Shown piece by piece: positions 39,686 to 47,351 of a stretch of DNA of 64,000 nt (position 1 is the first letter of the stretch; the number at the start of each line of letters is the position of its first letter). The stretch lies in contig CAVWYO010000003.1 of NCBI GenBank assembly GCA_963759235.1, positions 52,585-116,584 of the forward strand, in the 5' to 3' direction. Source of the DNA: Bauldia sp963759235. Its GTDB lineage: Bacteria; Pseudomonadota; Alphaproteobacteria; Rhizobiales; Kaistiaceae. The notes beneath the pieces were generated by a model. That model was given only the letters and a program-made list of their open reading frames with translations, had not been told where the DNA came from and did no database searches. The position numbers were made by a program, and so were the translations under genes.

Positions 39686-41086
39686 ATGATCCCGGCGACC
39701 AGCTTCGGCGGCAAACACGTCGCGGTCTTCGGCCTCGGGGGAAGCGGCCGGGCGACCGCCGCGGCGCTGGTCGCCGGCGGCGCCATCGTCTCGGCATGGG
39801 ACGACAACGCCGAAGCCGTTGCCGGGGCCGATGCGGCGGGGATTCCGGTCGCCGATCCGCACAATATCGACTGGACCGGCTTCGCGGCGCTGGTGCTGGC
39901 GCCCGGCGTGCCGCTCACCCATCCGGCGCCGCACTGGACGGTGGTCAAGGCCGAGCAGGCCGGCATCGAGGTGATCGGCGACATCGAGATCTTCTGCCGC
40001 GAGCGCCGCCGCATCGTGCCGACGGCACCGTTCGTGGCGGTGACCGGCACCAACGGCAAATCGACGACGACCGCGCTCATCGGCCACATCCTGAAGACCG
40101 CCGGGCGCGACACCCAGATCGGCGGCAATATCGGCACCCCGATCCTGTCGCTCGATCCGCCCCGCGTCGGCCGCTATCACGTCGTCGAGGTATCCTCGTT
40201 CCAGATCGATCTGGCGCCGGGCATCAACCCGTCGATCGGCGTCCTCCTCAACGTGACGCCCGACCATCTCGACCGGCACGGCGCGTTCGATCGCTATGCG
40301 GCGATCAAGGAACGCCTGGTTGCCGCCGCCAATACGGCGATCATCGGCGTCGACGACGACATCAGCCAGGCGATCGCCGACCGGCTCGACCACGCCGGAC
40401 GGCGGGTGGTGCGGATTTCGGTGCGTCGGCCGTTGGCGGCCGGTTACTACGCCGACGGCGGCGCCCTCTACGAAGCCAATGACGGGGCGTCGAGCGAAAT
40501 CGCCAGGCTCGGCGGCGTCACGGCGCTGCGCGGCGCCCACAATGCCGAAAACGCCGCCGCGGCGGTGGCGACGGTGAAGCGGCTCGGTCTCGGCGACGCC
40601 GAAATCCGGCAGGGACTCGCCAGCTTCCGCGGGCTTCGCCATCGGATGGAGGAGGTCGGCCGGCGCGGTCGCGTGCTCTTCGTCAACGATTCGAAGGCGA
40701 CCAACGCCGATGCCGCCGCCAAGGCGCTGGCGTGCTTCGACCGCATCTACTGGATCGCCGGCGGCCAGGCGAAGGAGGGCGGCATCGCGAGTCTCGCCGG
40801 TTTCTTTCCGCGGATCGCCAAGGCCTATCTGATCGGCGAGGCGGCCCCAGCCTTTGCCGATACGCTCGGCCCACAGGTCGACTACGAGCTGTCGGGGACG
40901 CTCGCCACCGCGGTCGCCGCGGCCGCCCGCGACGCGGCGGCCGACGGCGCCCGGGAGGTCGTGGTGCTCCTGTCGCCGGCCTGCTCATCGTACGACCAGT
41001 TCCAGAACTTCGAGCGGCGCGGGGACGCGTTCCGCTCAGCCGCGCTGTCACTCGACGGCGTGCACAACCGCGAGGAGGCAGCCTGA
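39686..41086 (+). CDS. murD: UDP-MurNAc-L-alanine--D-glutamate ligase
   Basis: A 466-residue Mur ligase. The Rossmann N-terminus reads VAVFGLGGSGRATAAAL, the ATP loop is VTGTNGKSTTTALIGHIL, and the central region has NIGTPILSL, LNVTPDHLDRHG and FVNDSKATNADAAAKAL. It ends with VLLSPACSSYDQFQNFERRGDAF. It adds D-glutamate to UDP-MurNAc-L-Ala. The final A of its stop codon is the first base of ftsW (TGATG). Confidence 0.96.
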   Translation: MIPATSFGGKHVAVFGLGGSGRATAAALVAGGAIVSAWDDNAEAVAGADAAGIPVADPHNIDWTGFAALVLAPGVPLTHPAPHWTVVKAEQAGIEVIGDIEIFCRERRRIVPTAPFVAVTGTNGKSTTTALIGHILKTAGRDTQIGGNIGTPILSLDPPRVGRYHVVEVSSFQIDLAPGINPSIGVLLNVTPDHLDRHGAFDRYAAIKERLVAAANTAIIGVDDDISQAIADRLDHAGRRVVRISVRRPLAAGYYADGGALYEANDGASSEIARLGGVTALRGAHNAENAAAAVATVKRLGLGDAEIRQGLASFRGLRHRMEEVGRRGRVLFVNDSKATNADAAAKALACFDRIYWIAGGQAKEGGIASLAGFFPRIAKAYLIGEAAPAFADTLGPQVDYELSGTLATAVAAAARDAAADGAREVVVLLSPACSSYDQFQNFERRGDAFRSAALSLDGVHNREEAA

Positions 41087-42243
41087 TGGTCAGCCGCGCC
41101 GATCGAACCGCATTCGCCGAATGGTGGTGGACCGTCGACAGATATCTGCTCGCCGGATTCATCGCCCTGATGATCGGCGGCGTCGTGCTCTCGCTCGCCG
41201 GCAGTCCGGCGGTGGCCGAGCGACTCGGCTACGACAGCTACCATTTCGTCGACCGGCATCTCGCCTTCTTCCTGCCGGCGCTGGCGGTGATGGTGGCGAC
41301 CTCGTTCCTGTCGCCGCGCCAGGCGCGGCGGGCGGCGATGATCGTCTTCGTCGTCGCGCTGGTCCTGATGCTCGCCGTGCTGTTCGCCGGCACCGAAGTC
41401 AACGGCTCGCGCCGCTGGATCAACCTCCTCGGCCTGTCGCTGCAACCGTCGGAATTCATGAAGCCCGCTTTCGTGGTGATCGTCGCCTGGCTGTTCGCCG
41501 AGAACACCCGCCGCCCCGACATTCCGGGCAACCTGTTCGCGCTGATCCTGCTCGCCATCGTCGCGGCGCTGCTGATCGCCGAGCCGGATTTCGGCCAGAC
41601 GATGCTGATCACCATCGCCTGGGGGGCGCTGTTCTTCATGGCCGGCGTGCCGTGGTTCTGGATCGCCGGGCTCGGTCTTGCCGGCGTCGGCGGCATCTTC
41701 GCCGCCTATTCCACCCTGCCGCACGTCGCCGGGCGCATCGACCGCTTCATCTCGCCGCAATCGGGAGATACCTTCCAGGTCGACACCGCGCTGCAATCGA
41801 TCATGCGCGGCGGCTGGCTGGGGCGCGGACCGGGGGAGGGGACGGTGAAGCGCATCCTGCCGGACGCCCATACCGACTTCATCTTCGCCGTCGCGGCGGA
41901 GGAGTTCGGCATCATCATCTGCGTCGGCCTGGTGATCGTCTTCGCGCTGGTGGTGCTCCGCGGCCTCTCCGACGCCCTCAAGAAGGAAGACGCCTTCATG
42001 CGGCTGGCTGCCTCCGGCCTGGTGGTCCTGTTCGGCGTCCAGTCGGTCATCAACATGGCGGTGAACCTCAACCTGATGCCGGCCAAGGGGATGACGCTGC
42101 CTTTCATCTCCTATGGCGGCTCGTCGATGCTGGCGATCGCCTTCGGCATGGGGCTCCTGCTCGCCTTGACGCGGCGGCGGCCCGAGCCGCGCTCGCTGGG
42201 GCCGCGGCTCGGCGGCGAGCAGATCGGCGCGAGCGCGACCTGA
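41086..42243 (+). CDS. ftsW: Septal peptidoglycan glycosyltransferase FtsW
   Basis: A 385-residue SEDS-family membrane protein (about 10 helices). Family landmarks: NGSRRWINLLGLSLQPSEFMKPAF, ADFQTM-like EPDFGQTMLITIAWG, GDTFQVDTALQSIMRGGWLGRG and the C-terminal KGMTLPFISYGGSSMLAIA. With FtsI it polymerises septal glycan strands from lipid II. The start at 41086 was set from the overlap with the murD stop. The N-terminal tail is cytoplasmic. Confidence 0.96.
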   Translation: MVSRADRTAFAEWWWTVDRYLLAGFIALMIGGVVLSLAGSPAVAERLGYDSYHFVDRHLAFFLPALAVMVATSFLSPRQARRAAMIVFVVALVLMLAVLFAGTEVNGSRRWINLLGLSLQPSEFMKPAFVVIVAWLFAENTRRPDIPGNLFALILLAIVAALLIAEPDFGQTMLITIAWGALFFMAGVPWFWIAGLGLAGVGGIFAAYSTLPHVAGRIDRFISPQSGDTFQVDTALQSIMRGGWLGRGPGEGTVKRILPDAHTDFIFAVAAEEFGIIICVGLVIVFALVVLRGLSDALKKEDAFMRLAASGLVVLFGVQSVINMAVNLNLMPAKGMTLPFISYGGSSMLAIAFGMGLLLALTRRRPEPRSLGPRLGGEQIGASAT

Positions 42244-42254
42244 GTGGAGCGGGG

Positions 42255-43370
42255 ATGGGAGGTGTCGTCCTCATCTGCGCCGGCGGCACCGGCGGGCACC
42301 TCTTTCCAGCCGAGGCGCTGGCTCTGGCGCTGAAGTCGCGCGGCTGGACGGTGCATCTGGCGACCGACCACCGGGTCGATGCCTATGCGCGCAACTTTCC
42401 GGCCGAGGCGATCCACATTATTCCGTCGGCGACGTTCACCCGGAACCCGGCCGAGGCGGTGCGTGCTGCCGGCTTACTGGTGCGCGGCTTCTTGGCGGCG
42501 CGCCGGACGATCAAGGCGGTGAAACCCACCGTCGCTGTCGGCTTCGGCGGCTATCCGACCGTGCCGCCGATGCTGGCGGCGGCAAGAGCCAAGGTGCCGA
42601 CGGTCATCCACGACCAGAACGCGGTGCTCGGGCGGGCGAACCGCTTCCTTGCCCGGCGGATGTCGGCGATCGCCACCGCCGTCGACGAGGTCAAGGGGGC
42701 GGAGGAATTCGTCCATCGCGTGGTGCGGACCGGCAATCCGGTCCGCGAGGCGGTCCGCGAGGCGGCCGGCACGGCCTATCCGAAACGCCAGGCCGGCGAT
42801 GCGTTCCGCCTTCTCGTCTTCGGCGGCAGCCAGGGGGCGCGTTTCTTCTCCGACCTTCTGCCCGCCGCAATTGCAAAGCTGACTCAGGAGATTCGTAGCC
42901 GGCTCAGGATCACCCAGCAATGCCGGCCGGAGGATCTCGACAGAGTGGCGAAGGCATATGAGGCGATCGGCGTCGCGGCCGAGCTCAAGGCGTTCTTCGA
43001 CGACATGCCGGCCCGCATCGCGGCGAGCCATCTGGTGGTCGCGCGGTCCGGCGCCTCGACCGTCGCCGAGCTTTCGGTGATCGGCCGGCCGGCCATCATG
43101 GTGCCGCTTCCCCATGCGCTCGATCAGGACCAGAAGGCCAACGCCGCGATCCTGGCGCGGGCGGGCGGCGGCTGGATGGTCGAGCAGCGCGACATGAACC
43201 CGGAGCGGCTGGCGACGGATCTCGACGAGCTGATCGAGCATCCCGAGCGGGTCGACGCGGCGGCCGCCGCCGCCCGCGGGGTCGGGCGGCCCGACGCGGT
43301 CGACCGGCTTGCCGATCTCGTCGAGCGGGTGGCATTGGAGAAGCGCGTGAGCAGGGAATCAACCGCATGA
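42255..43370 (+). CDS. murG: UDP-GlcNAc:lipid I GlcNAc transferase MurG
   Basis: A 371-residue GT-B glycosyltransferase. The N-terminal loop VVLICAGGTGGHLFPAEALA, VGFGGYPTVPPMLAA, HDQNAVLGRANRF, the C-terminal FGGSQGARFFSDLLP, ARSGASTVAELSVIGRPAIMVPLPHALDQDQKANA are all typical. It converts lipid I to lipid II at the inner face of the membrane. The ATG follows a GGAGCGGGG ribosome site, and the stop overlaps murC (ATGA). Confidence 0.96.
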   Translation: MGGVVLICAGGTGGHLFPAEALALALKSRGWTVHLATDHRVDAYARNFPAEAIHIIPSATFTRNPAEAVRAAGLLVRGFLAARRTIKAVKPTVAVGFGGYPTVPPMLAAARAKVPTVIHDQNAVLGRANRFLARRMSAIATAVDEVKGAEEFVHRVVRTGNPVREAVREAAGTAYPKRQAGDAFRLLVFGGSQGARFFSDLLPAAIAKLTQEIRSRLRITQQCRPEDLDRVAKAYEAIGVAAELKAFFDDMPARIAASHLVVARSGASTVAELSVIGRPAIMVPLPHALDQDQKANAAILARAGGGWMVEQRDMNPERLATDLDELIEHPERVDAAAAAARGVGRPDAVDRLADLVERVALEKRVSRESTA

Positions 43371-44779
43371 AGATGTCGCGGGATATCGGGCCGGTGCATT
43401 TCGTCGGCATCGGCGGCATCGGTATGAGCGGCATTGCCGAGGTGCTGGTCAATCTCGGCTACACGGTGCAGGGCTCCGACGTTGCCGAGAACGCCAATGT
43501 CCAGCGGCTGAGGGAGAAGGGCGTGGCGATCGCCATCGGCCACGACCCCGCCAATCTCGGCGCCGCCCAGGTGGTGGTGGTCTCCTCGGCGATCAAGCGC
43601 GACAATCCCGAGCTGAAGGCGGCGCGCGAGCGGCTGCTGCCGGTGGTGCGGCGGGCCGAAATGCTCGGCGAGCTGATGCGGCTGAAGCAGGCGATCGCCA
43701 TCGCCGGGACCCACGGCAAGACGACGACCACCTCGATGGTCGCCGCCCTTCTCGACGCCGGCGGTTTCGACCCGACGGTGATCAACGGCGGCATCATCAA
43801 CGCCTACGGCACCAATGCCCGGATGGGGGCCGGCGACTGGATGGTGGTCGAGGCCGACGAGTTGGACGGCACGTTCGTCAGACTGCCGATCGACGTGGCG
43901 CTGGTCACCAATATCGATCCCGAGCACCTCGACCACTATGGCAGCTTCGACCGGATCCGGGCCGCCTTCCACCAGTTCGTCGAGAACGTGCCCTTCTACG
44001 GTTTCGCGGTGATGTGCATGGACCATCCGGAAGTGCAGGCGCTGATCGGCCAGATCGAGGACCGGCGGATCATCACCTACGGCGTCAGCCCGCAGGCGGA
44101 CGTGCGCTGCGTCGACCTTCGCTTTGAGAACCGCACGACCGTGTTCACCGTGGTCCTTCGTGACCGGCAGGGCGGCCCGGCCCGCACGATCGACAATCTA
44201 ACTCTGTCGATCCCCGGCGAGCACAACGTCCAGAACGCCACCGGCGCCATCGCGGTCGCCCATCATCTCGGCATCGGCGACGACGCCATCCGCAGCGGGC
44301 TCGCCGGCTTCGGCGGGGTGAAGCGCCGCTTTACCCATACCGGGACGTGGAACGGCGTCGAGGTGTTCGACGATTACGGCCATCATCCGGTCGAGATCGC
44401 CGCCGTCCTCAAGGCGGCGCGCTCGGTGACGCCGGGGCACGTGATCGCCGTCGTCCAGCCGCATCGCTATACGAGGCTCCGCGACCTGTTCGACGGCTTC
44501 TGTACCTGCTTCAACGATGCCGACACCGTCATCGTCGCGCCGGTCTATCCGGCCGGCGAGCCGCCGATCGACGGGGTCAGCAGCGAGGCGCTGGTCGAGG
44601 GATTGCGGACCCGCGGCCATCGCGACGCGCGCCTGCTGGCCGACCGGGAGCAACTGGCCGGGCTGATCGCCGAGGTCTCGCGGCCAGGCGACGCGGTGGT
44701 CTGCCTCGGCGCCGGCTCGATCAGCCAGTGGGCCTACGCGCTGCCGGGGGAACTGGCAAAAGTTGCGTCGAATGCGTAG
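43367..44779 (+). CDS. murC: UDP-MurNAc--L-alanine ligase
   Basis: A 470-residue Mur ligase for the first amino-acid addition. Motifs: FVGIGGIGMSGIAEVLVNLGY, P-loop IAGTHGKTTTTSMVAALL, EADELDGTF, TNIDPEHLDHYGS, DDYGHHPVEIAAVLKAARS and a final CLGAGSISQWAYALPGEL. Complete and unbroken. Its stop is nine bases before the start of an MNT/HEPN toxin-antitoxin pair instead of murB. Confidence 0.96.
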   Translation: MKMSRDIGPVHFVGIGGIGMSGIAEVLVNLGYTVQGSDVAENANVQRLREKGVAIAIGHDPANLGAAQVVVVSSAIKRDNPELKAARERLLPVVRRAEMLGELMRLKQAIAIAGTHGKTTTTSMVAALLDAGGFDPTVINGGIINAYGTNARMGAGDWMVVEADELDGTFVRLPIDVALVTNIDPEHLDHYGSFDRIRAAFHQFVENVPFYGFAVMCMDHPEVQALIGQIEDRRIITYGVSPQADVRCVDLRFENRTTVFTVVLRDRQGGPARTIDNLTLSIPGEHNVQNATGAIAVAHHLGIGDDAIRSGLAGFGGVKRRFTHTGTWNGVEVFDDYGHHPVEIAAVLKAARSVTPGHVIAVVQPHRYTRLRDLFDGFCTCFNDADTVIVAPVYPAGEPPIDGVSSEALVEGLRTRGHRDARLLADREQLAGLIAEVSRPGDAVVCLGAGSISQWAYALPGELAKVASNA

Positions 44780-44788
44780 ATTTGAAGC

Positions 44789-45118
44789 ATGGTCGAGACA
44801 TCCGCCGTTCCAGCCAGGGGCCTTGCACGCGACGAGCTGATCTCGGAACTCAGGGGTCTGAGGCGGGCCTTTGCGCGCAAGGGCGTCATCCACATGACTC
44901 TTTTCGGGTCGCGAGCGAGGGGCGACAACCGGCTCGACAGCGACGTGGATTTGATGATCGAGGTCGATCCGGATCGTAAGTTCTCCTTGGTCGAGCTGTC
45001 TGGAGTGGGCCTGGCGGTGCAAGATCATTTCGGGCTGCCGGCAAGCGTCGTGATGCGTCGGAGCGCGAAGCCGGCAATGCTTGCGGCCGCCGACAGGGAC
45101 GGAATTCCGCTGTTCTGA
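44789..45118 (+). CDS. MntA-like nucleotidyltransferase antitoxin inside the dcw cluster
   Basis: A 109-residue minimal nucleotidyltransferase. The catalytic motif is LFGSRARGDNRLDSDVDLMIEVD (GS-X10-DxD), with the third acidic position likely in the following strand. MntA antitoxins use ATP to AMPylate the HepT partner. It starts nine bases after murC and its TGA overlaps the HEPN ATG (TGATG). It has no fused DNA-binding domain, unlike the copy at 31085-31666. Confidence 0.9.
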   Translation: MVETSAVPARGLARDELISELRGLRRAFARKGVIHMTLFGSRARGDNRLDSDVDLMIEVDPDRKFSLVELSGVGLAVQDHFGLPASVVMRRSAKPAMLAAADRDGIPLF

Positions 45119-45477
45119 TGGTCGCCGAGGCAGCCGAGCGACTGCTTCATGTCAAGCAGAGCATCGATCACATCCATCACTTGTTGGATGGGAAGACGGT
45201 GCATGACCTGCGGTCGGATCCGTATCTTCGGGCTGCCTTGGAGCGCTTCCTGGAGATCATAAGCGAGGCCTCCCGGCACCTACCTGAGGATTGGAAGCAG
45301 TCGTTTGGCCAGAATGTGCCGTGGCACGACATCGCGAACTTCGGCAACGTGCTGCGTCATGCCTACGACGGCGTTGACGTGGAGGTGCTGTGGTCTGTCA
45401 ACGAAAGCGACATCGCTCCCTTGGAACGGGCCATTGATGCGATGCTTGTTGCCCACCCACCGAAAGGCGGCGAATGA
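45118..45477 (+). CDS. HEPN (HepT-like) toxin coupled to murB
   Basis: A 119-residue helical HepT/DUF86 protein: RLLHVKQSIDHIHHLLDGKTVHDL, ALERFLEIISEASRHLPEDW, VPWHDIANFGNVLRHAYDGVDVEVLW. As in the other HEPN gene of this window, the motif reads GNVLRHAY (no Arg at the canonical first position; His and Tyr kept). Its TGA (45475-45477) lies inside the murB start region, with murB ATG at 45474. It is therefore read in the same run as murB. Confidence 0.9.
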   Translation: MVAEAAERLLHVKQSIDHIHHLLDGKTVHDLRSDPYLRAALERFLEIISEASRHLPEDWKQSFGQNVPWHDIANFGNVLRHAYDGVDVEVLWSVNESDIAPLERAIDAMLVAHPPKGGE

Positions 45478-46415
45478 GCACGTCACTCGGCGACCTTTCC
45501 GGCATCCGCGGCCGCATCACAGAAGATGCGCCGGTGGCGCCGTTCACCTGGTTCCGGGCCGGTGGGCCGGCCGAGGCTCTGTTCCAGCCGGCCGACGGCG
45601 ACGATCTTGCCCTCTTCCTTCACAAACTGAATCCGGAAATTCCACTAACCGTCATCGGCGTCGGCTCGAATCTCCTCGTCCGCGACGGCGGGATCGAAGG
45701 CGTCGTCGTCCGGCTGACCGCCAAGGGGTTCGGCCACACCATACGCCAGGCCGCCAACCGGGTCAGGGTCGGGACGGCGCTTCCCGACAAGCGGCTCGCC
45801 GCCTTCGCCCGTGACGAGGGCCTCGGCGGCTTCGCCTTCTTCCACGGCATCCCCGGAACGGTCGGCGGGGCGCTCCGCATGAACGCCGGAGCGAACGGCG
45901 TCGAGACGTGCGAGCGCCTGGTCACCGCGGAGGCCGTCGATCGGCAGGGCAGGCGTCTCACCCTCACCAACGCCGACATGGGCTTCACCTACCGGCACTC
46001 GGCCGCACCGGACGACGTCATCTTCGTGGAGGCAGTGTTCGAGGGAACGCCGGCCGACCGCGATACGATCCAGGCCGAGATGGACGCCGTCGAGGCGCAT
46101 CGGGAAAGGGCGCAGCCAATTCGCGAAAAGACCGGCGGCTCCACGTTCACCAATCCGCCCGGCCAAAAGGCTTGGCAGCTGATCGACGCCGCCGGCTGCC
46201 GCGGGCTTCGCATCGGCGGGGCGATGGTGTCAGAGATGCACTGCAATTTCCTGATCAATGCAGACAACGCCACCGGCTACGATCTGGAGCTTCTCGGCGA
46301 GACGGTGCGGGCGCGGGTCCTGGAGGCCAGCGGCGTGCGGCTCGCGTGGGAGATCAAGCGGGTCGGACGGTTCGCCAACGGCAAGGTCGTCGAGCCGTTC
46401 CTCGGAAAGGGCTGA
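45474..46415 (+). CDS. murB: UDP-N-acetylenolpyruvoylglucosamine reductase
   Basis: A 313-residue FAD flavoprotein of type I MurB. FAD-binding PLTVIGVGSNLLVRDGGIEGVVV, GLGGFAFFHGIPGTVGGALRMNAGANG and the catalytic-serine region EKTGGSTFTNPPGQKAWQLIDAAGCRGLRIGGAMVSEMHCNFL are present. It uses NADPH to reduce the enolpyruvyl group, giving UDP-MurNAc. The start overlaps the upstream HEPN toxin stop by four bases. Confidence 0.96.
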   Translation: MSTSLGDLSGIRGRITEDAPVAPFTWFRAGGPAEALFQPADGDDLALFLHKLNPEIPLTVIGVGSNLLVRDGGIEGVVVRLTAKGFGHTIRQAANRVRVGTALPDKRLAAFARDEGLGGFAFFHGIPGTVGGALRMNAGANGVETCERLVTAEAVDRQGRRLTLTNADMGFTYRHSAAPDDVIFVEAVFEGTPADRDTIQAEMDAVEAHRERAQPIREKTGGSTFTNPPGQKAWQLIDAAGCRGLRIGGAMVSEMHCNFLINADNATGYDLELLGETVRARVLEASGVRLAWEIKRVGRFANGKVVEPFLGKG

Positions 46416-46461
46416 GCGGCTGACCTCACTCCCCTTGTCGGTTGCCGGTCTCGGGTCTAAG

Positions 46462-46480
46462 TCTACCCTTGCAAGGTAGA
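46462..46480. promoter_or_regulatory. Operator-like inverted repeat of VapBC copy 1
   Basis: TCTACC-N7-GGTAGA is an inverted repeat ending 11 bases before the VapB start. The equivalent repeat with an 8-base spacer occurs before copy 2 at 50792-50811. Conservation of the half-sites with different spacer length supports an operator. Confidence 0.55.
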
Positions 46481-46491
46481 AAGGTACCCTG

Positions 46492-46758
46492 ATGGGCATA
46501 AACATCAAAAATCCCGAGACTGTCCGGTTGATCAAGGAGCTCGCCGAGCTGACCGGCGAGGGCCAAACAGCGGCCGTCACCGAAGCAGTGCGCGAGAAAA
46601 TCGCGCGCGTGCAGGCGCAGAGCACGTCAGAGGCGCGCTACCAGGCGATGACCGAAATCGCCAAACGAACGGCACCGCTGCTGAAGGATTTCGATATGGA
46701 CGAGGCGCTCTACGGCGAGAACGGGTTGTATGACCGCGAGACCGGTCTGCCGAAATGA
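46492..46758 (+). CDS. VapB-type antitoxin, copy 1
   Basis: An 88-residue antitoxin with an N-terminal ribbon-helix-helix-like segment (GINIKNPETVRLIKELAELTGEGQTAAVTEAVREKI) of the VapB/Rv0623-like family, and a C-terminal arm likely to bind toxin (PLLKDFDMDEALYGENGLYDRETGLPK). The first 27 residues are almost identical to copy 2 at 50820-51080, the rest is strongly diverged. It overlaps the VapC ATG (ATGA). Confidence 0.92.
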   Translation: MGINIKNPETVRLIKELAELTGEGQTAAVTEAVREKIARVQAQSTSEARYQAMTEIAKRTAPLLKDFDMDEALYGENGLYDRETGLPK

Positions 46759-47159
46759 TTGTCGACAGTTCCGCGATTGTCGCAATCCTCAGGTACGAGA
46801 GAGAGTCCGAGGCATTCCGCCGTCTCATCAGCCAGGCCGCCGCGGCCCGGCTCTCCACTGCCAGCTACCTGGAGATCGGGATTGTGGTGGACAAGAATCG
46901 TGATCCCGAACTGATGCGGTCTTTGGACGATTTTGTCGCCGGAGCCGGCATCGCGATCGAACCGGTTACCGGGCATCAGGCGCGGATCGCCCGGGAGGCC
47001 TATCGCGATTTCGGCAAAGGGAGCGGCCATCCGGCCGGGCTCAACTTCGGCGACTGCTTTGCCTATGCCCTCGCCAAGGGCATGGGCGAGCCGCTGCTGT
47101 TCAGGGCGACGATTTTTCCGCGACCGACGTGCGGCGTGCCGAGGGCTGATCGACGTTGA
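46755..47159 (+). CDS. VapC-type PIN toxin, copy 1, with a frameshifted C-terminus
   Basis: A 134-residue PIN protein: MIVDSSAIVAILRYE (first Asp), TASYLEIGIVV (Glu), FGKGSGHPAGLNFGDCFAYALAKGMGEPLLF (Asp). Up to that block it matches copy 2; then the C-terminus changes from FKGDDFSATDVRRAEG to RATIFPRPTCGVPRADRR because one A is missing near 47102. Restoring the base gives a stop at 47147-47149. The last acidic residues of the active site (GDDFSATD) are therefore altered in the present reading. Confidence 0.85.
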   Translation: MIVDSSAIVAILRYERESEAFRRLISQAAAARLSTASYLEIGIVVDKNRDPELMRSLDDFVAGAGIAIEPVTGHQARIAREAYRDFGKGSGHPAGLNFGDCFAYALAKGMGEPLLFRATIFPRPTCGVPRADRR

Positions 47160-47196
47160 GGCCAAGCGCCGCGGCGTAGCTAACGCTTCTTTCCGG

Positions 47197-47216
47197 GAGG
47201 CTGCAATCGCAGCCTC
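47197..47216 (+). terminator. Perfect hairpin after VapBC copy 1
   Basis: GAGGCTGC, a four-base loop (AATC) and GCAGCCTC form an 8-base stem. It is followed by TCATCTCTTAAC with a broken U-run, so it could act as an attenuator or weak terminator before the Sel1 gene. Confidence 0.4.
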
Positions 47217-47351
47217 TCATCTCTTAACAGAACGGCTCAAATCTGCGGCTATTTGAGCGTGTGTTCGTAATCAATTCCCGCGACAATTCGTGCCGTCTCA
47301 GCCCGTAAGTGACCGCGTAAGTGTCTCGGCGAAGGTGATGGGAGGGCAACC

